Shown: positions 9,665-18,795 of the stretch, one piece after another | Layout: every line of letters begins with the position of its first letter | Position numbering within the stretch: position 1 is the stretch's first letter | Assembly (NCBI GenBank): GCA_951394045.1 | Contig: OX595985.1 | Coordinates: 3,038,001-3,102,000, forward strand | Length of the DNA: 64,000 nt | Reading direction: 5' to 3' | Source of the DNA: Nitzschia sp. DOCU1 | Lineage: Eukaryota > Bacillariophyta > Bacillariophyceae > Bacillariales > Bacillariaceae | Notes under the pieces: generated by a model | What the model saw: only the letters and a program-made list of their open reading frames with translations | What the model was told of the DNA's origin: nothing | The model's database searches: none | Position numbers and translations under genes: made by a program

Positions 9665-11858
9665 ATGGTGGCATCCTGCAGGCTCATCTGGCGACTAGCC
9701 TGGCTAGTCTGTATCTTTATGAAGCTTTGTGTATTTGCGCATTTTAACGTGGGTGAACCAAATCCGTATATGGTTTACTCATTGTTTTCGAGACACAAGC
9801 ATGCTCCACAAAAGATCAGGCCAGCCCGTCGGCCCCCGATCACGATTTGTGCTCTATCTGAGACCTACTGCGTCCTCTCACACATCCAGTTGCGAGTGAG
9901 CTTTTTGGTTCTGATACCATGGCTTGCGACAGTGATTGTGGATGATTGTCAAGTCATGAACGAGTTATCACCTTGCTCTGTTCTAGAACCCATTTTGGTA
10001 TTTCTTCTCGTTGGATCGTGTCTCCTTTACCGGCGACCGCCCGACAAATTCTTTGCCCTGCCAAGCGACATTATTATCGCTGTGGCTCCTAAAGGGGCAA
10101 ACATTCGAAGATTTCTGCGCATTATCGTTTTCTCGATTCTGACTTTTCTCCTGACGAGCCAATTGCCCGACATTTCATTCCAAGGACTGTTCAAAGTATC
10201 GAAGGCTCGGCACTCAAGCTGTGAACATGAACATTGCGCATTCATGGCAATGCTTGAAAAGGAGAGCTCGCCCCGCTTGATCGGTGACTGGGACTCTGAC
10301 TCCATTCCAATAGTTGTCGACTCGGCCAGCTCCGCCTCCATGACACCGTTCAAAAGTGACTTGCGGAACATCAGACCTTACAAGTCATTGGTAACAGGTT
10401 TTGGTGCAAGCAATATTATGCATGTTGGCGAGGTATCTTGGTGTGTTAAGGACATCAACGGCAACAATGTCTATCTCGAAGACGATACTTGCTACTATGC
10501 TCCAAACGCTCCGTACCGGTTGCTCTGCCCACACAACTGGAAAAAATGTCGCAACAAGAAGCGATACGAGGCGGGAGAAACAGAGGGAGATCAGGCAACT
10601 TTCATGCTATCCCCAGATGACTTGGAGGATGACTACGTTCTATCTTGAAATCGTGGAAAAACCCTGGTGACGTGCAAGATTGATCCTTCGAACAATCTGC
10701 CTACTGTTTACACTAGGGGCGAATATCGCGAGTTCAAGGCCTTTGTTTCGGCATTCCAAGCCTTCCCGAACGTTATCGAGGATGATGATGACGACGAAAT
10801 GGGAGAAGCTATGTCAATTGCTGCGGATTCTGACGACGACACCGTTCAGGATCATGACGCAGAGAGCTTCGCAACACCGTCGAAAGCAAAGAGGGTGGAT
10901 TTTTCTGTGGGTCCGAATCAAAAGGAACCAACTGTTTCGATCGATGATCCGATTACTCATCGAGACGAAGAGCTCTTTCTTTCCTGGCATCTCAAGCTAG
11001 GTCATGCCCCATATCAATATATTCGTTGGGCTGCCGAACTTGGAATCCTGCCACCCAAGCTGAAGAAAATACGGAACGTCGTATGCCCTGCATGCATGTA
11101 TGGCAAGCAGAAGCGACGACCGTGGCGAACTAAAGGGTCGGCAGAACAACAAGGAAAGATCAAAAAGGCAACTCGACCAGGCGAATGCGTCTCGGTTGAT
11201 CAATTAATTTCCGGCGTTCCAGGTCTCGTGGGACAAACGACTGGTAAATTGACGAAGAGTCGATACATGGTGGCTACGATTTTTGTGGACCACTACTCGG
11301 ATCTCGACTACGTTCACGTGCAAGCCTCCACTTCGGCGGAGGACACCATTGAAGCAAAACAAGCCTTCGAGAAATTTGCACTCGATCGTGGCGTCAAAAT
11401 TGAACAATATCATGCCGACAATGGCATTTTTGCATCTAGAGGTTTTAGGGAAGAGGTGCACCGCTGTGGCCAAAAGCTAACCTTTTGCGGCGTTGGCGCT
11501 CATCATCAAAATGGGGTGGCCAAACGTCGCATCCAAGACCTCACCGACTCTGCTCGAGCAATGCTAGCTCATGCATCTCATCGCAATCCTGCTGTGACTG
11601 CTCATTTGTGGCCGTATGCTTTGCGGCATGCGAGCTACACGAGACGAATTTTGCCCCGCAATGGGCATAGCAAGAGTCCAGAAGAGTTCTTCACAGGAGC
11701 TCCAGTTCGTCCGACAACGAAATATTTGCATCCCTTTGGTTGCCCCGTCTATGTTCTGCAGGCAGCCCTTCAGAGTGGGGGAACACAACCAAAGTGGAAC
11801 GATCGATCAAGAGTTGGCGTTTATCTGGGCCATTCAGCCCAGCACGCACCAAGTGTCG
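9665..11858 (+). pseudogene. pol of element B, part 1: hydrophobic N-terminus, protease, integrase
   Basis: The frame opens at ATG 9665. Four hydrophobic stretches (roughly residues 9-27, 79-92, 107-122 and 151-167) precede the protease site, which reads VVDSASSAS rather than a canonical D-S/T-G. TGA at 10646-10648 interrupts the frame where Trp would fit. The frame continues with the pre-integrase zinc finger (H-x3-H in HLKLGHAPY, then CPAC) and the integrase core: Asp in VSVDQL, Asp in YHADNGIF, then NGVAKRRI, where Lys stands at the expected Glu. The frame is cut at 11858 by gypsy C and resumes at 17185. Confidence 0.85.
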
Positions 11859-11998
11859 TGCAGTACACTGCTTTACACGTCGACTCCTTCGAATGATTGT
11901 AGTCCAATAATATTAGTCTGTTTAGTCATGTGCGACATCATGTGTGATGACGTAGCATGACGATAGCGTTGCACGCGGACGCGGACGCTAGGCCGGTC
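11859..11998 (+). repeat. 5' LTR of element C, truncated
   Basis: It begins TGCAGTACACTGC like the 3' LTR but departs after GGCCGGTC near 11998, joining the leader (GACAATCGTCGTGATC). Compared with C2, about 390 bp of LTR plus the start of the leader, including the palindromic primer-site region, are missing. Confidence 0.9.
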
Positions 11999-12036
11999 CA
12001 GGACAATCGTCGTGATCAAGATCAATTTTACTCAAG

Positions 12037-13212
12037 ATGAAGCTCTCTAACGCAACCGTTGCCGCCGCCGCGGCTATTCCTCGCCATGACATGTCGAGAA
12101 AGGGTTTTCAACGAGCCCCGATCCCTATTCAACGTGAACCTGCAGTTGCAGTGAACAAGGAAAAGCTGGTTACTTTCAAGTGTCGCAATGTTCCTGAAGA
12201 TCCAACCTCCACTCAGTTCGAACTGTCGATTCTTCCGTTCAACGGCGACGAGTCGCCTGAAACTTGGTTTCGCCTCCAAGAAAAGGCCAAAAAGGTGATC
12301 AACGGGCAGCACCTGACTACCGGTCCGCAAAAGTATGAGTTTTACCGCCGTATCCTCACCGGAAAGGCCCTCGCCAAGTTCGAGGAAACCGCAGCGACCG
12401 CTGGGAACGAAACAAGTGCAAATTTGAAAATCGTCCTCCAAGGAGTGACTAACTACGTTCTCCCGGCTCGCGCACTTCAGACCCAGAAACGTTACATGCG
12501 CCGTTTGTGTCGCAAGCCTCCTGAGATGTCGATGAAGGAATATATCAGCCGCTTCCAGCAACTCAACAGCTACTTGGCGATGTTTGACAGCACTCGTGGA
12601 GCAGCCAACAAGCTCCCCAACGACGAGATCATTGAGCATGCAGAATTCGCCATTCCCGCCAGTTGGCGTCAACAGATGATCCTGCAGGGTTTCGAGCCGA
12701 TTGACCACACTTTGGACGAGTTTACGCAGTTCTGCGAGCGCCTCGAATTCACCGAAAAATTGCACGAGACTCATCACGTCCGTAAGCAGAAGCCAGATGG
12801 CAACCATCCCCCGAAGGGGAAGCGAGACCCGCGAATGGATCACTCGAAGGCCGCTATTAAGCGCGGCCCTAATGACAAGACTCCTCCCTTTAAATGTGCC
12901 TACCATGGCCCCAACTGGTCCCACAACACTGGGGACTGCAAGATGGTGGTGGCGCAGGCCCAGAAGATGGCTGCCGCCCATGGAAACTTCATCAAGAATG
13001 GCGATAAAAAGCCTCGTTACGGTAACCGCACTTGGGTTCGTGACGATGGCGGCGCCAACAAGAAAGAAGAACTACATGCCATGATCCAGAACATGGTCAA
13101 GGACGCGGTCAAGGACGAACGCAAGCGCAAGGCGATTGATCCACCCGACGAGGAAAACTTCAATGTGGACGAACTCTTGGCTAACCTTGTCGCTAGCGAC
13201 GATGAAAACTGA
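12037..13212 (+). CDS. gag of gypsy element C
   Basis: 391 residues from ATG 12037, the first ATG after the leader; the same start is present in C2. A retrotransposon Gag capsid-like region spans roughly residues 50-240 (WFRLQEKAKKVI, YVLPARALQTQKRYMRR, FQQLNSYLAMFD). A knuckle-like cluster CAYHGPNWSHNTGDCK lies near residue 290. The C-terminus is acidic and ends at TGA 13210-13212. Pol begins 36 bases further in the same frame with no intervening stop. This copy is intact, whereas the C2 gag carries a nonsense change and a one-base deletion. Confidence 0.95.
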   Translation: MKLSNATVAAAAAIPRHDMSRKGFQRAPIPIQREPAVAVNKEKLVTFKCRNVPEDPTSTQFELSILPFNGDESPETWFRLQEKAKKVINGQHLTTGPQKYEFYRRILTGKALAKFEETAATAGNETSANLKIVLQGVTNYVLPARALQTQKRYMRRLCRKPPEMSMKEYISRFQQLNSYLAMFDSTRGAANKLPNDEIIEHAEFAIPASWRQQMILQGFEPIDHTLDEFTQFCERLEFTEKLHETHHVRKQKPDGNHPPKGKRDPRMDHSKAAIKRGPNDKTPPFKCAYHGPNWSHNTGDCKMVVAQAQKMAAAHGNFIKNGDKKPRYGNRTWVRDDGGANKKEELHAMIQNMVKDAVKDERKRKAIDPPDEENFNVDELLANLVASDDEN

Positions 13213-13248
13213 AGGTGTGAGCGAGTTGTACACGAAAAAACTAGTTTA

Positions 13249-16200
13249 ATGCATAATCAGAAGGACGAGTTATCCTATTACAAAGTCTCTGAAAGAGTAG
13301 GTGGGAAACGCAAAAATTGTGGATGTGACGAAGTTTTCGTTTTCCACGAGCAACGCGATGGGGCACGACATGCGCGCCCATCCGTCTATATACCGTCCGA
13401 GCCGGGCGAGGTCTTCGCCTCATTGGACCAATGCATTAATTACCGTATCGCGGCGGAATCGCACGCGATAACACGACTGTACAACCGGAGCTCACCAAAA
13501 CGCCAGAAAACCGCGCCAGACGAAATTCCGTACTGTTTCGCGCAAATTAACACGCGCCTAGGCAAGGCCAAGGCGGCAGCGTTGACGACGCTACTAGACA
13601 CCGGAGCATCACGAGGACTGATCTCCGAGAAACATGTCAAGAAACTACGTGTCAGGACGACACCATCGAGAACCACCTTCACGACAGCTGGGGGTGTCGT
13701 CGAGACACACCGCGAAGTAAAAATCCAGTTTAAACTTCCGGAATTTCATGCCAATAGGGTGATTGAATGGGTCTTCCAGGTGACATCCGACCTTGGCAAC
13801 TACGACATGATCATTGGCAGAGATCTTCTGCGAGAACTAGGTGTCAAGTTCGACTTCAAGACAAGGGAAGTCGAATGGGACTCAGCTGCTATAGCAATGA
13901 AGATATATGGCGAGACGCCCGACGAAGACGCCTGGCAGGCCGACGCAGATGGTGGTGCCAGGTCTATTAAACAAATCTTAGACGCTAAATATGCCCCAGC
14001 GGACATTCCGCAGAAAATCTCCGAGATGGACCATCTGTCGGAAGAAGATAAATCCGCCCTCAAGACGCTTCTTCAGAAACATGAGACGCTCTTTGACGGC
14101 ACGCTCGGCACTTGGAAAGGCGAGCCCTATGATATCGAGCTAAAGCCTAATGTCACGCCATATCATGCGAGGCCATATCCAGTGCCGAAGGCATATGAAC
14201 AGACGCTACGCGACGAGGTTGATCGCCTCTGCGCAGTCGGCGTACTAAAGAAAGTTAACCGCTCTGAATGGGCGGCACCGTCGTTCATCATACCAAAGAA
14301 GGACAAGACGGTACGATTCATAAACGACTTTCGCGAGCTCAACAAGCGAATCAAGCGGAAGCCATTCCCGCTACCAAAGATACAAGAGCTACTGTTAAAA
14401 CTAGAAGGTTTTCAGTACGCTACTAGTTTAGACCTAAACATGGGCTACTACCATGTGGAACTTAGTCCGAACGCAAAGAAACTTTGCACTCTCGTCTTCC
14501 CATGGGGAAAATATGAGATGCAGCGACTACCTATGGGACTCAGCAATAGCCCCGATATCTTCCAGGAAAAGATGTCGTCGCTGTTCGCAGACCTTGAGTA
14601 CATACGTACGTACATAGACGATCTTCTAGTACTTACTAAGGGTAGTTACCTAGACCACCTAGAGAAACTCGACGTGGTACTACAACGTCTGAAAGACACG
14701 GGACTCAAGGTGAACATCAAGAAGTCCTTCTTCGCGAAAGCGGAGCTCGAATACCTTGGCTACTGGATTACCCGCGACGGCATCCAACCAGTAGCAACCA
14801 AAGTGCAAGCAATCCAAGCCATGCTCGCACCGCGCAATAAAAAGGAACTACGCGCTTTCATCGGTATCGTGAATTATTATCGCGACATGTGGGTGCGCCG
14901 TTCGCACATCCTCGCCCCGCTCGCATCACTTACGTCGAAAACAGCTAAGTGGGAGTGGACCGGCGCGCACCAAGAGGCATTTGACACGATGAAGAAAATA
15001 ATAAGTAAGGAGGTTCTCCTAACTTACCCGAACTTTCATCTACCGTTTGATATACATACTGACGCGAGCGACACGCAGCTTGGCGCGGTCATCTCGCAGA
15101 ACGGTAAGCCTATCGCGTTCTATAGTCGCAAACTCAATCCCGCACAGACACGGTATACTACTACCGAGCGGGAACTACTAGCTATTGTAGAGACACTCAA
15201 GGAGTTCCGTACGATTCTCCTAGGTCAACAGATTCGCGTCTACACCGACCACAAGAATCTAACCTATAAAAACTTCAATACCGAACGCGTTATGCGCTGG
15301 CGACTCATCCTCGAAGAGTATGGTCCCGAACTCGTCTACGTTCGGGGTGAGACGAATGTAGTAGCGGACGCTCTTAGTCGACTTGGTAAGGACGAAAAGC
15401 CCTTTACCGAGGCCAATTTCGCAGAATACTTTGGGGGCGACGAACTACCTGAAAGCATCTTCCCCCTTACCTACAAGTACATTATGCGACATCAGCGAAA
15501 AGATACCGCGCTGCTCCAAAAGGCAGCGTCGGACAGTAGATATAGTGTAAAGGTTTTTCGTGGGGGCGGTAAGAAACGTCCTCTAGTAGTTAGAGATGGT
15601 AAGATAGTTATTCCGCAGTCACTCCAACGCCGATGCGTTGAGGGGTACCACGAGACACTGTGTCACCCGGGCGAGACCCGGACGGAGCACACGATTCGGC
15701 AGCACTTCTACTGGAAAGGACTGCGAACCGACGTCGTCGATATCTGCAAGAAATGCAGGTTGTGCCAATTAACAAAACGCAAGACCCTTAAATATGGGCA
15801 CCTGCCAATTAAGGAACCCGAGAGCGAACCCTGGGAAATCCTATGTGTCGATCTCATAGGCCCCTACTCGATTAACCAGGGTAAACGAAATAAGGGTAAA
15901 CAGAAACAACTCGAGCTTTGGTGCCTTACCATGATTGATCCGGCAACTGGCTGGTTTGAGATGGTTCGCGTACCCAATAAAGAGGCTTTTAGTATCGCCG
16001 AATTAGCCGAAAAGACGTGGTTCACAAGATACCCGTGGCCACAACAAGTTATTTATGACCGCGGCACGGAGTTCATGGGCGAATTCCGGCGAATGGTCAA
16101 GGAAGACTACGGCGTGCTTGCGCGCCCAATCACTGCGAGAAACCCGCAGGCGAATGCAATACTCGAACGAGTACACCAAACTATCGGGAATATGATTCGT

Positions 16201-16620
16201 ACGTTTGAACTGCAGCACTCAGACGATACAGTCGGACTCGATGGAATCCTGGCAGCCCTGATGTTCGCCGTGCGCGCGACATATCACACGACGCTACAGG
16301 CTACTCCGATGCAACTAGTTTTCGGTAGAGATGCCATTCTCAACACCCGCTTCGAAGCTAATTGGAAGCTCATCCGTGAGCGCAAGATGCAACGCATTGC
16401 GAAGAACAATGCGGCAGAAAACAAAACGCGATTACCGTATGAGTATCACGTAGGCCAACAGATCATGATCAAGCAGGACCAACAACGTAAGTTTGGTGCT
16501 AACCCTTACGATGGTCCGTATCCAATAGTCGCCGTGAATGACAACGGTACAGTACGTATCCAGAAGGGTGCAGTTACTCAGACTTGGAACATTCGTAACA
16601 TACATCCCTATCATAGTTAA
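13249..16620 (+). CDS. pol of gypsy element C: protease, RT, RNase H, integrase
   Basis: 1123 residues, apparently intact. In order: retropepsin (LLDTGASRGLIS, about residues 118-129); RT with LDLNMGYYHVEL and the YIDD active site (TYIDDLLVL); RNase H (HTDASDTQLGAVIS, then YTDHKNLTY); an integrase HHCC finger (HETLCHPGETR, then CKKCRLCQL); a DDE core with Asp in VDLIGPY, Asp in YDRGTEF and Glu in ANAILERVHQ; and a GPY-type end (GPYPIVAVNDNGTV). It copies element RNA to DNA and inserts it in the nucleus. It differs from the C2 product at only 4 residues by eye, so both derive from a very recent source. Confidence 0.97.
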   Translation: MHNQKDELSYYKVSERVGGKRKNCGCDEVFVFHEQRDGARHARPSVYIPSEPGEVFASLDQCINYRIAAESHAITRLYNRSSPKRQKTAPDEIPYCFAQINTRLGKAKAAALTTLLDTGASRGLISEKHVKKLRVRTTPSRTTFTTAGGVVETHREVKIQFKLPEFHANRVIEWVFQVTSDLGNYDMIIGRDLLRELGVKFDFKTREVEWDSAAIAMKIYGETPDEDAWQADADGGARSIKQILDAKYAPADIPQKISEMDHLSEEDKSALKTLLQKHETLFDGTLGTWKGEPYDIELKPNVTPYHARPYPVPKAYEQTLRDEVDRLCAVGVLKKVNRSEWAAPSFIIPKKDKTVRFINDFRELNKRIKRKPFPLPKIQELLLKLEGFQYATSLDLNMGYYHVELSPNAKKLCTLVFPWGKYEMQRLPMGLSNSPDIFQEKMSSLFADLEYIRTYIDDLLVLTKGSYLDHLEKLDVVLQRLKDTGLKVNIKKSFFAKAELEYLGYWITRDGIQPVATKVQAIQAMLAPRNKKELRAFIGIVNYYRDMWVRRSHILAPLASLTSKTAKWEWTGAHQEAFDTMKKIISKEVLLTYPNFHLPFDIHTDASDTQLGAVISQNGKPIAFYSRKLNPAQTRYTTTERELLAIVETLKEFRTILLGQQIRVYTDHKNLTYKNFNTERVMRWRLILEEYGPELVYVRGETNVVADALSRLGKDEKPFTEANFAEYFGGDELPESIFPLTYKYIMRHQRKDTALLQKAASDSRYSVKVFRGGGKKRPLVVRDGKIVIPQSLQRRCVEGYHETLCHPGETRTEHTIRQHFYWKGLRTDVVDICKKCRLCQLTKRKTLKYGHLPIKEPESEPWEILCVDLIGPYSINQGKRNKGKQKQLELWCLTMIDPATGWFEMVRVPNKEAFSIAELAEKTWFTRYPWPQQVIYDRGTEFMGEFRRMVKEDYGVLARPITARNPQANAILERVHQTIGNMIRTFELQHSDDTVGLDGILAALMFAVRATYHTTLQATPMQLVFGRDAILNTRFEANWKLIRERKMQRIAKNNAAENKTRLPYEYHVGQQIMIKQDQQRKFGANPYDGPYPIVAVNDNGTVRIQKGAVTQTWNIRNIHPYHS

Positions 16621-16635
16621 GTCCTGTCCCTCCGT

Positions 16636-16647
16636 CATGGGGGCGGG
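16636..16647 (+). other. Polypurine tract of element C
   Basis: The purine run ATGGGGGCGGG lies directly before the TGCAG start of the 3' LTR, where plus-strand DNA synthesis is primed. The same run precedes the 3' LTR of C2. Confidence 0.75.
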
Positions 16648-17180
16648 TGCAGTACACTGCTTTACACGTCGACTCCTTCGAATGATTGTAGTCCAATAAT
16701 ATTAGTCTGTTTAGTCATGTGCGACATCATGTGTGATGACGTAGCATGACGATAGCGTTGCACGCGGACGCGGACGCTAGGCCGGTCTCGGACATCGTCG
16801 GACAAGGCCCATAATCTATTGACGTCACCGTCGGTGTGACGTTGCATGACGCAGGCATCGTGCATGACTCCAGCTAGTCGAATGCCGATGAGATCCTAGT
16901 GTCAATGCCACCTAAGATCTGGCACCTCGATGACATCGAGGTAGCTATACTTTATTCCAGAGTAGCTGACGACGTCCAAAGAACCCTAGTACAACGTCGT
17001 AGCTAGTCTACTACAAGATGCATCAACCTCCTGTTCGGGTTGTTGTCGATGCATGTCAAAGGTCTCGACTCTACTAGAACTACGAGAGCCTACGAGACAA
17101 CTTGCATGAGAAATACATCTAGTTTTTAACCTAGCCATAATTTTTCGCAACCTTGTCGATCCTACAAACGACGTAGTGCA
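16648..17180 (+). repeat. 3' LTR of element C
   Basis: 533 bp, TGCAGTACAC to GACGTAGTGCA, matching both C2 LTRs with about 2 differences. The ends form a short inverted repeat (TGCA and TGCA). It is followed by GTCG, the target duplication. Confidence 0.97.
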
Positions 17181-17184
17181 GTCG

Positions 17185-18488
17185 CACTCATTCTGAATCC
17201 GACGACAGGCTACGTGTCGGCACAATTTCATTGCATCTACGATAACAAGTTCGACACTCCAAGTCGTGACAAAAATTTTTCTCAGCTATGGGCTGATAAG
17301 GCTGGATTATCAGAGGAGCCCGAAGAAGAACCTTCGTTTGATTTCTCTCCAAGCGATTATGCAGGCAGAGCAATTCCAGTGCATCTGCAGGTTCCTTTCG
17401 AGCCTACCGTTCCGGCAGCCGAAGAGTCGACTCAAGACGACAATTTCCCAATTCCTGATGACGAGGGGGACGATGCCACAAACAAAAATCAAGATTTGGC
17501 CCTCGATGAATTCAGCGATGAACAGCCTAATCAAGAAACTCCAAATCCCATGCAAGAGCAAGAGGGAGCAATTCAGTCTCCGTTCTTTGCCGATGAACCG
17601 ATTAGAACAACGAGAAGTGGCCGGGTAATCCAACGAACTCACTGGCTTACAGAGTCCGAGTTATTACCAAGACTTCGTTCTCTGGTCTCCATTGCTCATC
17701 ACGTGACCAATGTGCTGTCTCGCTTGGACGACAATAGCCTCAACGAGTTGACAAAGTTTGTCGCCTTTCCTGCAAGTCTGGCAGATAGCGACACGATGTA
17801 CCTCAAGGAAGCGATGCGGCAACCAGACAAAGATAAGTTTCTGGAAGCCATGGTCAAGGAAATTGATGATCATACTCGTCGTGGACATTGGAGGGTGACG
17901 ACTAAAGCCGAAATGCGTTCTAAAGGTTACAATTATAGGCCAATCATGGCAATTTGGTCCTTTAAACGCAAGCGCAATCCATTCGGCGAAATAACCAAGT
18001 ACAAGGCTCGCCTCTGTTGCCATGGAGGCCAAACCATCAAAGGCGTTCACTACGATGAATCGTTCTCTCCTGTAGTCGCTTGGTCAACTGTGCGACTAAT
18101 GCTTACACTTTCGGAAGTCTATGGATGGCATGCTCGGCAGATTGATTTTGTTCTCGCTTTCCCGCAGGCAAAAGTTAAAACGGACATTTACATGAACGTG
18201 CCCGAAAAATTTCGTGTCGATTCCAAAGGCGCGATGATCCTCGATGAAAAAGCCCCTCATCCTTCGAAGCAAGACTCTTGTGTCAAGCTAATTCAAAACG
18301 TTTACGGATTGGTCGATGCTAGTTTGACCTGGCATCAGCATATTTCCAAAGGCCTCGAGGATTTCGGATTCAAGAGAAGCCAAACTGATCCATGCCTGTT
18401 CATTAAAAGCAACATTTTGTTCATTCTGTACGTCGACGATGCCGTCTGTTTGACGCCGAATAAAGCAGATGCAGACAAGTTGATTGTT
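17185..18488 (+). pseudogene. pol of element B, part 2: integrase tail and reverse transcriptase
   Basis: The frame of 9665-11858 resumes after one GTCG copy (VALILNPTTGYVSAQFH, the usual copia integrase tail). A long acidic, Pro/Gln-rich linker (about 17290-17600) leads to RT motifs: WRVTTKAEMRSKG, FKRKRNPFGEITKYKARLC, the first catalytic Asp in RQIDFVLAFPQA, NVYGLVDASLTW and YVDDAV. Codon 18488 falls at the D insertion; the frame continues at 24595. RT residues look intact in this part. Confidence 0.9.
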
Positions 18489-18732
18489 TGTTCGAATACA
18501 CGGATAATGGGTGGACACGGATCACTCTCCATGGAGTCATTCGTATCAAGACTACACTGGGGCGTTCGCGTACAAAGAGAACCGACGTCTACAAGTGTCA
18601 ATAAGGACCTAGAGCAGATGGCAAAGGCTGCAATAGCCATGCTCATAATAAATCGTCATTTACACCTAGCAACCCGTTACTAAAAGCCCAAATCTACGAT
18701 TAGCCAAGCACTGGTCATCGTGGATTTTAACA
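18489..18732 (+). repeat. 5' LTR of element D
   Basis: 244 bp, TGTTCGAATACACGG to GGATTTTAACA. Only one base differs from the 3' LTR (AACCCGTTAC here, AACCCCTTAC there). The sequence CATAATAAATCG near 18645 could serve as a TATA or polyadenylation element. Confidence 0.95.
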
Positions 18733-18747
18733 CGCTTCCTCTGCGCA
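18733..18747 (+). promoter_or_regulatory. Candidate primer-binding site of element D
   Basis: Directly after the LTR the strand reads CGCTTCCTCTGCGC. Its complement GCGCAGAGGAAGCG resembles the D-arm of initiator tRNA-Met (GCGCAGnGGAAGCG), not a tRNA 3' end. The position is right for a primer site; the tRNA assignment is an inference. Confidence 0.5.
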
Positions 18748-18795
18748 AAAGAGACAAATACTTATCAATTCGATCTTTGCTGATTCTCTGCAGCC

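Larger units (their letters stand above)
11859..17180 (+). mobile_element. Element C: Ty3/gypsy retrotransposon inserted in B
   Basis: C lies inside the B integrase C-terminal region with the 4-bp duplication GTCG (11855-11858 and 17181-17184). It has intact gag (12037-13212) and pol (13249-16620) and a full 533-bp 3' LTR (16648-17180). The 5' LTR is cut to about 140 bp: sequence jumps from inside the LTR near 11998 straight into the leader, so most of the LTR and the primer-binding site are gone. C2 (46880-52607) is an almost identical copy on the other strand with two full LTRs. Confidence 0.95.

Noticed and set aside
12028..12981. 317-residue open frame antisense to C gag (and its twin at 51216-52031)
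   Set aside because: It lies fully opposite a well-supported gag, and its conservation in C2 follows from the near identity of the two elements. No protein motif is visible.
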